A stretch of DNA of 64,000 bases, taken from positions 1 to 64,000 of the forward strand of contig JAQBOH010000033.1 in NCBI GenBank assembly GCA_028288125.1. The letters are read 5' to 3'. A model generated the notes under the pieces. It was given only the letters and a program-made list of their open reading frames with translations, did no database searches and was not told where the DNA came from. The position numbers and the translations under genes are program-made. Shown here one piece after another: positions 9,964 through 19,745 of this stretch (position 1 is the stretch's first letter; each line of letters opens with the position of its first letter). Source of the DNA: Mucilaginibacter sp. Its GTDB lineage: Bacteria > Bacteroidota > Bacteroidia > Sphingobacteriales > Sphingobacteriaceae.

Positions 9964-9989
9964 TACTTTCCTACTTTTAGCATTACTTT
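9950..9989. repeat. 20-bp perfect tandem duplication (CCTACTTTTAGCATTACTTT x2)
   Basis: Units 9950-9969 and 9970-9989 identical. Confidence 0.95.
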
Positions 9990-10930
9990 TTTACAATGAA
10001 GTCGACATTTGCGGGTTCAATTTTTACGATCTTACAATATTTCGGAATCTTTGTTATGGTTACCGGCAGTACCTTATAATTGCGCAATCGCCAAAGATCG
10101 AGGTTGGCAGTAGCCTCAAAAAAATCCTCGTCAATTTCGGCATACCTGGTTAACGGAATAGTGAAAGTTACTTTAACCTTCTGCGGAAATATCTTTACAT
10201 TATCGTAACTGCGGTTATTGATCAATTTAACCGTTACGAACAATGCTTTTTCGGTAAACTCATCTACAGGTATCGACACCTGTACATTTCCAGGGTAAAC
10301 ACTCATATTCCCTTCGTTTACAGGGCGTAAGTTTATCTTCGTTTTAACGGTTTCGCCAACGCTATCCAATTTTAATGTATCCGAACTCCATTCGGCTATT
10401 TTATCTATAACCTTTTCGGGACCGGTGATGATAACGTAGGCGGGATTTATAGTAATATCACCAGCTTGCGAAAACTGGCGTTCATATCGTATAGCGGTTA
10501 TTACCTTTACAGGGACTCTTTTAACCTTCCGGTTCGAGAAATCAAAATAAAGCGTATCCGGATTAAAACCGGTTATTTGCTGGTCAAACTCTTTCCTGCT
10601 GTTGATCTGCTCCAACTGCGAGCTCAGCACCACATAGCTTTTATTTTCAAGCTGGCTTAAATCAACCGGGATAGATCTATTCCCGGCATTCATTTTTGAA
10701 AATAACATATCCCACCCGCTGCCGGTTAAATTAACACCCACCGTATCAGACTGCAATGAATGGAAGGCGCGCTTTTGCGGGGCGTTTTTAAACACCAGTA
10801 CCGCTTTAATTGAATATTTGTATGGATTGGACAAAACAGTAAATATCCATGCAAAAATGGCCAGCATCAGGCAGGTAAAAAACGCCGATACACGTCTGCG
10901 TTCAATTGCAGATAATTTTATTATTGCCAT
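9983..10930 (-). CDS. YbbR-like domain protein
   Basis: N-terminal TM, repeats of PVKVITAIRY...ITGPEKVIDKI; located between yajC and coaE. Confidence 0.75.
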   Translation of the reverse strand: MAIIKLSAIERRRVSAFFTCLMLAIFAWIFTVLSNPYKYSIKAVLVFKNAPQKRAFHSLQSDTVGVNLTGSGWDMLFSKMNAGNRSIPVDLSQLENKSYVVLSSQLEQINSRKEFDQQITGFNPDTLYFDFSNRKVKRVPVKVITAIRYERQFSQAGDITINPAYVIITGPEKVIDKIAEWSSDTLKLDSVGETVKTKINLRPVNEGNMSVYPGNVQVSIPVDEFTEKALFVTVKLINNRSYDNVKIFPQKVKVTFTIPLTRYAEIDEDFFEATANLDLWRLRNYKVLPVTITKIPKYCKIVKIEPANVDFIVKK

Positions 10931-10939
10931 TTTTGAATT

Positions 10940-11014
10940 AGGTGAAAGGTAAAAGGCTAAAGGTGAAAGGCAAGATCATAACACCCTTCACCCTTCACCT
11001 TTAGCCTTTTACCT
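10940..11014. repeat. inverted pair of degenerate AGGTGAA heptad arrays (hairpin)
   Basis: AGGTGAAAGGTAAAAGGCTAAAGGTGAAAGG...CCTTCACCCTTCACCTTTAGCCTTTTACCT. Confidence 0.85.
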
Positions 11015-11017
11015 CGT

Positions 11018-11341
11018 CTATTTCGTAACCGCCGGCGGCGTGTTCAGCGCCTTTGAGGCTTCTAAAGATATAGCCGACTTGTCAAACCTTATCTTGGCGC
11101 CACCTTCGGTTTCAACCAAAAAGGTGGTTTCAGCAACCTCTGATATTCTGCCATGAATGCCGGCGGTTGTTATCACTTTGTCGCCTTTTTTCAGCTCGGT
11201 AACATATTTCTTTTGGTCCTTTTGTTTTTTTACCTGCGGACGTATCATAAAAAAGTAAAAAACCACCGCGATCAATCCAAACATGATCAATTGCTGGGTG
11301 CCAAAACCTGTAGAGGCCTGTAATAAAATAGTTGTTATCAT
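11018..11341 (-). CDS. yajC: preprotein translocase subunit YajC
   Basis: FFMIRPQVKKQKDQKKYVTELKKGDKVITTAGIHG. Confidence 0.95.
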   Translation of the reverse strand: MITTILLQASTGFGTQQLIMFGLIAVVFYFFMIRPQVKKQKDQKKYVTELKKGDKVITTAGIHGRISEVAETTFLVETEGGAKIRFDKSAISLEASKALNTPPAVTK

Positions 11342-11359
11342 TTTATATATAAATTGTTT

Positions 11360-11779
11360 TTATTTCGCCGTTACTTCGCCAATTAAATGCACCATATGCT
11401 GTGACGGGATAGTGTTTGCCGTGATGGTGATCATTTTGTCCTGCAAACCCATTTTAGCGGCGCTGTTAAAGGTAACATGTACTGCTCCGCTTTCGCCCGG
11501 TTTAACCGGCGCGGTGGGCCATACAGGCTTGGTGCATCCGCACGTTGCAACAGCATCGATAATGATAAGGGGCGATTTCCCGGTATTCTTAAATTTAAAA
11601 TCATAAGTAACCTTATCGCCGGTTTTTATCTTACCGAAATCGTAGGTTTCTTTTTCAAATTTAATTACCGGGGCATTTTCAGCGTTGGCCGTGTTAACCG
11701 TAGTTGAGCCTTTGCCGGATTGATTGCAGGAGCTCAATAACATTCCTGCAGCTATTAAACCTATAAACAGTGTTTTCAT
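11360..11779 (-). CDS. DUF1573 domain-containing lipoprotein
   Basis: Lipobox LLSSCN; FKFKNTGKSPLIIIDAVATCGCTKP. Confidence 0.9.
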   Translation of the reverse strand: MKTLFIGLIAAGMLLSSCNQSGKGSTTVNTANAENAPVIKFEKETYDFGKIKTGDKVTYDFKFKNTGKSPLIIIDAVATCGCTKPVWPTAPVKPGESGAVHVTFNSAAKMGLQDKMITITANTIPSQHMVHLIGEVTAK

Positions 11780-11782
11780 TTG

Positions 11783-12730
11783 TTATTCTATTAATCCTCT
11801 GCCTATTTTATTTATTTTATTTTGCGCTTTTAATTCGTATAAAATTTTGTCTAAGATACCGTTTATAAATGAATTACTCTTAGGCGTGCTAAACTCCTTG
11901 GATATTTCGAGATACTCATTGATCGTAACCTTTACAGGTACCGAAGCAAAATTAATAAATTCCGCGATAGCCATTTTCATTAATAATGTATCCATCATGG
12001 CAATACGTTCGGGCTCCCAGTTCTGGGTTTTCTGGCCGATCATTTCCTGGTATTCATCGTTGTGCCGTATGGTTTGTTCAAACAGGTTAACGATAAACTC
12101 CCTGTCTTCTTCCCAATTCCCGGTAACCTCGGCAAGCTTGTTTTGTTCAGGGTCGTCATATGCAAAGTTTTTAAACGTTTTTGCTATCAGGGCTTGTAAA
12201 ACGTCCTTATCAACCGGCCAGTAAATAAATTTATCCTCAAAAACCTGCTCGGCGAGCGACGATTTTAAAATTACCTTTTTGAATATAAATTTAATAATGT
12301 CTTTATCGGTTTGTATGGTATCGCCTGTTTTCCGGAGATATTCCTTATACTCTTCCGAGTTTTTGAGGATAATAAACAATGACTTGGCCAGCTCGGGCTC
12401 AAAGTCCCAGGCAACCTTATATTTTTTTACAGCAGAAAGGAATTCTTTATTTTGCTGAAGCGACGTTATGAAACGATTGCTTAGAATTTTGACGTCGGCA
12501 TGCAGGTCTTCAGCGGTAGGCAAATGCTTATTGGCCCGTTCCTCGGCGTCCGTTGAGGCATAACCGGCAACTTCCGAAATTAGTGAGAGCATCCAGATGT
12601 ACATTTCATACACTTTATCGATACTTTGCAGCAGATTTTTTTCATGCTGTTTAATGTCGCCGCTATTCGATTGGTGATAAGCGTATAACGACTGTAGAAC
12701 TTTTACCCTGAGGTGTCTGCGGTTTAACAT
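11783..12730 (-). CDS. nusB: transcription antitermination factor NusB
   Basis: MLNRRHLRVKVLQSLYAY...FASVPVKVTINEYLEISKEFSTPKSNSFINGILDKI. Confidence 0.93.
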   Translation of the reverse strand: MLNRRHLRVKVLQSLYAYHQSNSGDIKQHEKNLLQSIDKVYEMYIWMLSLISEVAGYASTDAEERANKHLPTAEDLHADVKILSNRFITSLQQNKEFLSAVKKYKVAWDFEPELAKSLFIILKNSEEYKEYLRKTGDTIQTDKDIIKFIFKKVILKSSLAEQVFEDKFIYWPVDKDVLQALIAKTFKNFAYDDPEQNKLAEVTGNWEEDREFIVNLFEQTIRHNDEYQEMIGQKTQNWEPERIAMMDTLLMKMAIAEFINFASVPVKVTINEYLEISKEFSTPKSNSFINGILDKILYELKAQNKINKIGRGLIE

Positions 12731-12789
12731 TTGTAAGAACGATTTTTAAGACGGCAGCCATAAGCAAAACACGTCTTTGTTTGTGTTAT

Positions 12790-13911
12790 TTAATAGGTTG
12801 ATTTAACTTTTTTAATATCTGCAATCCGCTTTTCTGCTATTTTATTCGCCGCGTCAATTGTAGAAATGCTTTCGGCGCCAGAAAGTTTTAAAACATTTCG
12901 CGTAGCCTCATAAATATTTTCTGTTAGCTGCAATGTACGCTTTTTACTAAAGCCCATCAATTCGGAATAGCAATTGATCAAACCGCCCGCGTTGATCACA
13001 TAATCCGGGGCGAATAAGATACCTTTCTCAAGCAGCATGCGCCCGTGAATACTTTCATTTTCCAATTGGTTATTTGCCGACCCCGCTATGATAGCGCACT
13101 GGAGTTTATTTATCGTTTCTGTATTAATAGTGGCCCCTAAAGCGCATGGCGAATAAATATCGGCGCCAATGTCAAAAATGCTATTGGCGGATACCACCTC
13201 GGCGCCATATTTTTTGGCCACCTGCCCAACACGCTCTTCGTTTATATCACTCGCGTAAACTTTTGCATTTTCGTCACGCAGCAGTTTTACCAAACTTTCG
13301 CCAACGTTGCCGATTCCTTGCACAATAATTGATCTGCCGGTTAAGTTATCGTTGCCATACAACTGTTTAACACAAGCCTTTATACCCATAAAAACGCCTA
13401 ATGCCGTAATGGGCGAAGGATCGCCGCTGCCGCCTATGGTTTCGGGTACACCGGTTACATGCTGGGTTTCCATCCGGATATACTCCATGTCCTTCGGATT
13501 GGTGCCCACGTCCACCGCCGTAATAAATTCCCCGTTAAGGTTTTTGATGTACCGCCCAAATTTGCGCAGTAAAGCTTCACTTTTATCCTTGCGCGAGTCG
13601 CCGATAATTACGGCCTTTCCCCCACCCAGATTTAAGCCGGTTATAGCGGCCTTATAAGTCATGCTTTTTGATAACCTTAGAACGTCATGCAAAGCATCAG
13701 TCTCGGTTTTATACGCCCACATGCGGGTACCGCCTAACGCGGGGCCAAGGGTGGTGTCATGAATAGCGATGATCGCCTTTAATCCGGTATCCGGATCGTT
13801 GCAGAATACAACTTTCTTATGCCCGTACGCCTCAAGCTGGCTAAATATCGTTTCGTTGGGGTTTTCGGCAGGCATCAGCAGTAAAAGTGAAGTGTTTTTC
13901 GGCTCGGACAA
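12790..13911 (-). CDS. Glu/Leu/Phe/Val dehydrogenase (leucine dehydrogenase-like)
   Basis: GPALGGTRMW, GGGKAVI, GIGNVGESL. Confidence 0.9.
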   Translation of the reverse strand: MSEPKNTSLLLLMPAENPNETIFSQLEAYGHKKVVFCNDPDTGLKAIIAIHDTTLGPALGGTRMWAYKTETDALHDVLRLSKSMTYKAAITGLNLGGGKAVIIGDSRKDKSEALLRKFGRYIKNLNGEFITAVDVGTNPKDMEYIRMETQHVTGVPETIGGSGDPSPITALGVFMGIKACVKQLYGNDNLTGRSIIVQGIGNVGESLVKLLRDENAKVYASDINEERVGQVAKKYGAEVVSANSIFDIGADIYSPCALGATINTETINKLQCAIIAGSANNQLENESIHGRMLLEKGILFAPDYVINAGGLINCYSELMGFSKKRTLQLTENIYEATRNVLKLSGAESISTIDAANKIAEKRIADIKKVKSTY

Positions 13912-13948
13912 AAGTATGTGTTTTTTTTATTGCTGCAAAGTCTTTATT

Positions 13949-14091
13949 AGTCAGTAAAGTCCGGGAAAGACAGAAAAGTCCGAAGACGCATGTTTAAAGT
14001 TATAGTTTGTCGCCTTTGGTACTTCTTTGTACTTTTGATTTTTTCAGTTTAGAACTTCCCGGACTTTCGGACTTTGCTGACTTTCCGACTT
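13949..14091. repeat. inverted pair of degenerate AAAGTCCGG arrays
   Basis: AGTCAGTAAAGTCCGGGAAAGACAGAAAAGTCCGAAGAC ... CCCGGACTTTCGGACTTTGCTGACTTTCCGACTT. Confidence 0.8.
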
Positions 14092-14098
14092 AAAAAAC

Positions 14099-15886
14099 AT
14101 GAAAGATCTCGCGTACCTCAATAAATTTTTTTACAAATATCGCTGGCGGCTCATTCCCGGTGTGCTGTTCGTGATCATTTCTAACGTATTTGGGGTATTG
14201 CCCGCACAGGTTATACGTGTCGCATTTGACCTGGTGACCGAAAATATCGGGATGTTCCAGCTTTTCTCGGGGTTTGACAGGCAGCCGGTTATATATGACA
14301 TATTCGGCTCCAGTTTGCTGCTGTTTGGCGTGCTGGTTTTAATACTGGCCCTGCTGCGCGGGCTGTTCCTGTTTTTTATGCGGCAAACTATTATTTTGAT
14401 GTCGCGGCATATCGAATACGATCTTAAGAACGAAATATACAATCACTATCAGCAATTATCCCTTGCCTTTTACCGCCGCCACAATACCGGCGACCTGATG
14501 AACCGCGTAACCGAAGACGTAAGCCGGGTGCGCATGTATCTTGGCCCCGGCATTATGTACACCATTAATACAGTGGTGCTATTTATCATGGTGATATACG
14601 CCATGCTTACCGTTAACGTAAGACTTACCATATTTTCGGTGCTGCCCTTGCCGGTTTTGGCTGTGATAATTTACTACGTAAACAATATTATCCATTTCCG
14701 CAGCGAAAAAATACAACAGCGGCTCTCGGCACTGTCGAGCTTCGTCCAGGAGAATTTTTCAGGCATCCGGGTGATCAAGTCATATGTTCGTGAGGGGCAT
14801 GTGCGGAAAAGCTTTGCAGCAGAAAGTGAAAATTACAAAAGCCACTCAATGGAACTCGTAAAAGTACAGGCGCTGTTTTATCCCCTGATGATGCTATTGG
14901 TTGGCCTGAGCAATGTTATTACCATTTATATCGGCGGTATTGAAGTAATGAAGGGCAATATAACATCTGGTAACATTGCCGAGTTTATTGTTTACCTTAA
15001 CCTGCTTACTTTCCCTGTCATTGCATTAGGCTGGGTAACGTCGCTCATTCAGCGTGCGGCGGCATCCCAAAAACGGATCAATGAGTTTCTACATCAGCGA
15101 CCTGAAATTATTTCACCGAATGTTCCGGCGCAAATCGTTAAAGGCCGGATAGAATTTAATAACGTGTCGTTTATCTATCCCGACACAGGTATACAGGCGT
15201 TAATTAACGTTTCATTTGTGGCCAACCCCGGCGAAATGGTGGCCATAATCGGGCGTACGGGCTCGGGCAAGTCAACTATCGCCAATTTAATTATGCGAAT
15301 GTACGACACAACTGGCGGTGAAATTTTAATTGACGGGCAACCCATCAAACAGCTTAATCTCGAAAGTTTCCGCTCCCAAATTGGTTTTGTGCCGCAGGAA
15401 GTTTTCTTGTTTTCGGATACTATAGCCAATAACATTGCATTCAGCGCGGATGTTCTTGATATGTCTGTGGTTGAGCAGGCAGCTAAAGACGCGGCCGTTT
15501 ACAGTAACATTATGGAACTTGAGAATGGCTTCGATACCCTTATAGGTGAACGCGGCATCACGCTCTCGGGCGGGCAAAAGCAGCGTGTTTCCATCGCGCG
15601 GGCTGTCGTTAAACATCCGCGTGTGCTTATTTTTGATGATTGCCTTTCGGCGGTTGACACCCGCACCGAAGAAGAAATATTAAATAACCTCGGTCGTAAT
15701 ATGCATGGTAAAACAAGCATTATTATTTCGCACCGCATATCTACCATAAAAAACGCCGATAAGATTTTAGTGATAGATAACGGCCAAATTGTTGAACAGG
15801 GCACCCACCAGGACCTAATGGAACGAAGGAAAACGTATTTTGAATTGCATGAAAAACAGTTGCTTGAGGAAGAAGAAAATGCCTGA
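14099..15886 (+). CDS. ABC transporter ATP-binding/permease
   Basis: Walker A GRTGSGKST, LSGGQKQRVSIARA, VLIFDDCLSAVD. Confidence 0.93.
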   Translation: MKDLAYLNKFFYKYRWRLIPGVLFVIISNVFGVLPAQVIRVAFDLVTENIGMFQLFSGFDRQPVIYDIFGSSLLLFGVLVLILALLRGLFLFFMRQTIILMSRHIEYDLKNEIYNHYQQLSLAFYRRHNTGDLMNRVTEDVSRVRMYLGPGIMYTINTVVLFIMVIYAMLTVNVRLTIFSVLPLPVLAVIIYYVNNIIHFRSEKIQQRLSALSSFVQENFSGIRVIKSYVREGHVRKSFAAESENYKSHSMELVKVQALFYPLMMLLVGLSNVITIYIGGIEVMKGNITSGNIAEFIVYLNLLTFPVIALGWVTSLIQRAAASQKRINEFLHQRPEIISPNVPAQIVKGRIEFNNVSFIYPDTGIQALINVSFVANPGEMVAIIGRTGSGKSTIANLIMRMYDTTGGEILIDGQPIKQLNLESFRSQIGFVPQEVFLFSDTIANNIAFSADVLDMSVVEQAAKDAAVYSNIMELENGFDTLIGERGITLSGGQKQRVSIARAVVKHPRVLIFDDCLSAVDTRTEEEILNNLGRNMHGKTSIIISHRISTIKNADKILVIDNGQIVEQGTHQDLMERRKTYFELHEKQLLEEEENA

Positions 15887-16015
15887 GAATTTATTAAATC
15901 ACCATAAAACGTTCAAAAAGCTTGTAAAAAGTTTAATAATATTCAATTTAATACTTGCACTTTCAAAATTTATCTATATTTATGCAACCAAAACTAATTA
16001 CAATTAAAATTTATT

Positions 16016-16345
16016 ATGGGAGATTTTGAAAACAGAGAGCGTGAAGAGGTTTTTTCTAAGAAGGTGAGAGCCGGGAAGAGAACTTATTTTTTTGATGTAA
16101 AGGCAACACGGTCAAACGATTATTATGTTACCATTACCGAAAGCAAGAAGCGTTTGGAAGACGGCGTTTTTATCAAACACAAGATATTTTTATACAAAGA
16201 AGACTTTGAAAAATTTGCCGAAGGTTTAAAAGACACCATCGACTATATCAAAGCGAACCAGGAAGTTGTTGAAAAACGGTACGAATATACAGAAGCGCCT
16301 GAAGTAGCTAAAACGGCCGACGAAGATTTTTCTTTTGAAATATAA
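16016..16345 (+). CDS. DUF3276 family protein (PUR-alpha-like)
   Basis: KVRAGKRTYFFDVKATRSNDYYVTITESKKR. Confidence 0.85.
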   Translation: MGDFENREREEVFSKKVRAGKRTYFFDVKATRSNDYYVTITESKKRLEDGVFIKHKIFLYKEDFEKFAEGLKDTIDYIKANQEVVEKRYEYTEAPEVAKTADEDFSFEI

Positions 16346-16371
16346 TTTAAACTAAAGCTAAACCAGCAAAC

Positions 16372-16400
16372 AAAAAAACCTGCTTAATGCAGGTTTTTTT
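16372..16400 (+). terminator. intrinsic terminator
   Basis: AAAAAAACCTGC-ttaat-GCAGGTTTTTTT, downstream of the DUF3276 gene. Confidence 0.8.
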
Positions 16401-16502
16401 GTTTGTAGTATTTGCCGTTACTTATGTAATAAGGTTGCAGCGCCAATCCCAACCACGATAACAATAAAAAATATCATACGTATATTGTAACCAAAACGGT
16501 TG

Positions 16503-16899
16503 TTATGATTCCCCATAATTTAAAAAGGATTTTAACTTACCAAGCGCATGGCTTACGGAATCGGAAAATTTAATACCTTGTTTAATTTTCGACCCAAACT
16601 GATACAAATACAGGGAAAAGAAAAAATAAGTTACATCGATCAGGATATAAAAAAGTTACAAAACCACCGGCGCCCGCCATTAACGCAGCTGTGGTATTTT
16701 CAGGCTGCATTTGTGCCAGCCGTGTAAAAAGACTCCCGGCAAAAATTGCGACCAAAAGAAACAACCCGCAAATAATAAACCCGATTATACTTAAAAAGTA
16801 AGCCCATTTCCCGGCTTCAACAAAATAGCCCTGTGCTTCTAAAGTTAATACAATACCCGGCTAAGGGGCAGTTTGTTCAATCGCATCATTTGTCTCCAT
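16503..16899 (-). pseudogene. small multi-TM protein (DUF5362-like), disrupted by in-frame TAG and 1-nt frameshift
   Basis: METNDAIEQTAP*PGIVLTLEAQGYFVEAGKWAYFLSIIGFIICGLFLLVAIFAG...GGFVTFLY(fs)ILIDVTYFFFSLYLYQFGSKIKQGIKFSDSVSHALGKLKSFLNYGES; 397 nt = 3n+1. Confidence 0.75.
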
Positions 16900-16961
16900 T
16901 GTGTAAGGTTTAAGTTTTCCTAAAAGTATGAATACTACACAAATAAGCAATTGAATTTTAT

Positions 16962-18323
16962 TTAATGGGGCATAATGGAAAGCGCAATGCTAAAATAAAT
17001 GATAAGGCCGGTTACGTCCACAAGCGTTGCAACAAACGGGGCTGATGAGGCAGCAGGGTCGGCGCCAAGTTTTTTTAACACCAGCGGGAGCATTGAACCC
17101 GCCAATGAGCCCCATAAAACTACGCCAACCAGCGCAAAGCCCACTGTTATGGCTACCAGGAGCCAGTCACTTCCATATATCGAGCTGAACATGCTCCAAA
17201 TAGTTATCCGCAAAAAGCCTATTAAGCCCAATGTTATGCCCAGCATTAATCCCGAAATAATTTCGCGGCGCATAACCCGCCACCAATCAGCTACGGTTAA
17301 CTCGCCGAGCGCCATTGCCTGGATGATCAGGGTGGACGCCTGCGAGCCGCTGTTGCCGCCGCTTGAAATAATCAGGGGAAGGAAATAGGCCAGTACTACC
17401 CATCTGGCAATTTCATCACCAAAAAATGTCATGGCCGTAGCCGTTAACATTTCTCCTAAAAACAGGATAACCAGCCATCCCACACGCTTTTTTACCAATC
17501 TGAATAGGTTAATATCCAGGTAAGGTTCATCCAGCGCTTCGGTACCTCCTATTTTCTGGATGTCTTCGGTATATTCTTCATTTGCGATCCAGAGTATATC
17601 ATCTACTGTAACGATCCCCAACAGAATATTTTCGTCGTCGGTAACAGGCAGCGCCACGCGGTTATTCATTCTGAATATATTAATGGCCTCTTGTTGCGGG
17701 TCATTCACATTCAGCGATATTAGCCGGCTATCCATCAGCGTACTGATCTTTGTTTCGGGGCTTACCAACAATATCTCGCGTATCCGTATATCGTCCAGCA
17801 GTTCGCCGTTACTGTCAATTACATAAATGACGTCAATCGTCTCTGAATCCTTACCGTACTGGCGAATATGCGAAAGCACACGCTCAACGGTCCATGTTTT
17901 CTTTATGGCGATATAATCAGGGGTCATTAACCGGCCCACGCTGTCTTCCTTATAGCCAAGCAGCGACAGCGTTTCTTTACGGTCCTGGGGCGACAGGTGC
18001 AATATCAGCGTTTTAACCGCATCGCCATGAAGCTCGCTGAAAAAGGCAGTACGGTCATCCGGAGGAAGTTCGTTGATTATCCCGGCGACCCGCTGCCCGG
18101 AAAGTTTTTTGAATATTCGCTCCTGTGCAGGAAAATCCAGTATCCTAAACACATTCACGGCGCGGTTGAGCGATAGTGTTTCGATAAACAGGGGCCCGTG
18201 TTCAGGAAGTTCGCCAATCAGTTGTTCAACATCTGATATATTGAGGTTGTTCAGGTATTCCCGGAGTTGTTTTTCATCATGCTGCTCCAGCAATAGTTCT
18301 ATTTGTTCAACCATTTCTTCCAT
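16962..18323 (-). CDS. mgtE: magnesium transporter MgtE
   Basis: MgtE N domain, CBS pair, GGNSGSQASTLIIQAMALGE. Confidence 0.95.
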   Translation of the reverse strand: MEEMVEQIELLLEQHDEKQLREYLNNLNISDVEQLIGELPEHGPLFIETLSLNRAVNVFRILDFPAQERIFKKLSGQRVAGIINELPPDDRTAFFSELHGDAVKTLILHLSPQDRKETLSLLGYKEDSVGRLMTPDYIAIKKTWTVERVLSHIRQYGKDSETIDVIYVIDSNGELLDDIRIREILLVSPETKISTLMDSRLISLNVNDPQQEAINIFRMNNRVALPVTDDENILLGIVTVDDILWIANEEYTEDIQKIGGTEALDEPYLDINLFRLVKKRVGWLVILFLGEMLTATAMTFFGDEIARWVVLAYFLPLIISSGGNSGSQASTLIIQAMALGELTVADWWRVMRREIISGLMLGITLGLIGFLRITIWSMFSSIYGSDWLLVAITVGFALVGVVLWGSLAGSMLPLVLKKLGADPAASSAPFVATLVDVTGLIIYFSIALSIMPH

Positions 18324-18420
18324 AAAGGCCTGTGTTTACATCGTTATTATTTTGATTACCATGCGATCGCCAAAGCCAAAAATCGTTTAATTTTCCAACT
18401 TACAGGCATTTTTTTTCTGT

Positions 18421-18428
18421 TATCTTTG
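18421..18428 (+). promoter_or_regulatory. Bacteroidota -7 element TATCTTTG
   Basis: TAnnTTTG followed by CGGG, about 100 nt upstream of ychF. Confidence 0.55.
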
Positions 18429-18527
18429 CGGGATTTTAAGCCCGTCCCAACGTCCCCCGGAAGGGAGGGTTTTTTAAGTCTCCCGCCAATTGGCGGAGCA
18501 AATCAGAGGGGATTAAAACTGATATAA

Positions 18528-19628
18528 ATGGGTTTACAATGTGGTATAGTAGGTTTGCCGAATGTGGGCAAATCAACACTTTTTAATTGCTTATCAAATG
18601 CAAAGGCACAGGCAGCCAACTTTCCGTTTTGCACGATAGAGCCAAATGTGGGGGTAATCACTGTTCCGGATGAGCGTTTGACAAAGCTTACTGAAATAGT
18701 TAAGCCAAAAAACGTGGTGCCGAACGTTATTGAGATTGTTGACATAGCCGGACTGGTAAAAGGAGCCAGCAAAGGCGAAGGTTTGGGTAACCAGTTTTTA
18801 GCTAATATACGTTCTACAAACGCTATCATCCACGTTTTACGTTGTTTTGATAATGACAACGTGATCCATGTTGACGGCTCTGTTGATCCTATCCGCGACA
18901 AGGAGATCATCGATACCGAGCTTCAGCTTAAAGACCTTGATTCAGTTGAGAAAAAATTGCAGAAGGTAGAGAAGGCAGCCAAAACAGGTGATAAGGAAGC
19001 GAAAAAAGCGTACGATACTTTAACCGTTTACAAAAACCACCTGTTATCCGGTAAATCTGCCCGCACCGCGCCTGTTGCAGAAGAAGATAAGGAACACATA
19101 GCCGACATCTGGCTGCTTACCGCCAAACCGGTAATGTATGTTTGCAATGTAGATGAGGCGTCTGTCAATACCGGCAACGCCTATGTCGAAAAGGTAAAAG
19201 CGGCCGTAAAGGAGGAAAATGCTGAAGTTTTGGTGATCTCCGCGCAAATAGAATCTGAGATAGCCCAGCTTGAAACCTATGAAGAGCGCCAGATGTTCCT
19301 GGATGACCTCGGGCTGGCCGAATCAGGCGTAAACAAGCTGATAAAGGCCGCGTATAAATTGCTTAACCTGGCTACTTACTTTACCGCGGGTGTACAGGAA
19401 GTGCGTGCCTGGACCATTACCAAAGGTTTTACAGCACCACAGGCGGCAGGTGTTATCCATACTGATTTTGAAAAAGGCTTTATCCGCGCCGAAGTGATCA
19501 AATACGAAGATTTTGTAAAATTCAATGGCTCGGAAGCTGTCATAAAAGAAAATGGTAAGCTTGGCATCGAAGGCAAAACCTATATTGTGCAGGATGGCGA
19601 TGTGATGCATTTCAGGTTCAATGTTTAG
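18528..19628 (+). CDS. ychF: redox-regulated ATPase YchF
   Basis: GIVGLPNVGKSTLFNCLSNAKAQAANFPFCTIEPN. Confidence 0.97.
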   Translation: MGLQCGIVGLPNVGKSTLFNCLSNAKAQAANFPFCTIEPNVGVITVPDERLTKLTEIVKPKNVVPNVIEIVDIAGLVKGASKGEGLGNQFLANIRSTNAIIHVLRCFDNDNVIHVDGSVDPIRDKEIIDTELQLKDLDSVEKKLQKVEKAAKTGDKEAKKAYDTLTVYKNHLLSGKSARTAPVAEEDKEHIADIWLLTAKPVMYVCNVDEASVNTGNAYVEKVKAAVKEENAEVLVISAQIESEIAQLETYEERQMFLDDLGLAESGVNKLIKAAYKLLNLATYFTAGVQEVRAWTITKGFTAPQAAGVIHTDFEKGFIRAEVIKYEDFVKFNGSEAVIKENGKLGIEGKTYIVQDGDVMHFRFNV

Positions 19629-19745
19629 CGGGTTAGATTCAAGAGCCAAGAAGCAAGAGCCAAGAAGCAAGAAATAAAAAGCAGGAAATTAACATATACA
19701 TAGATTTATCTTATTTATAGCTAAATAGCTTTCTTGTAAATCAAT

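Noticed and set aside
18437-18515. CCCCCGGAAGGGAGGG / CCGCCAATTGGCGG region upstream of ychF as a regulatory RNA
   Set aside because: Looks like a dispersed GC-rich intergenic repeat; no covariance evidence available.
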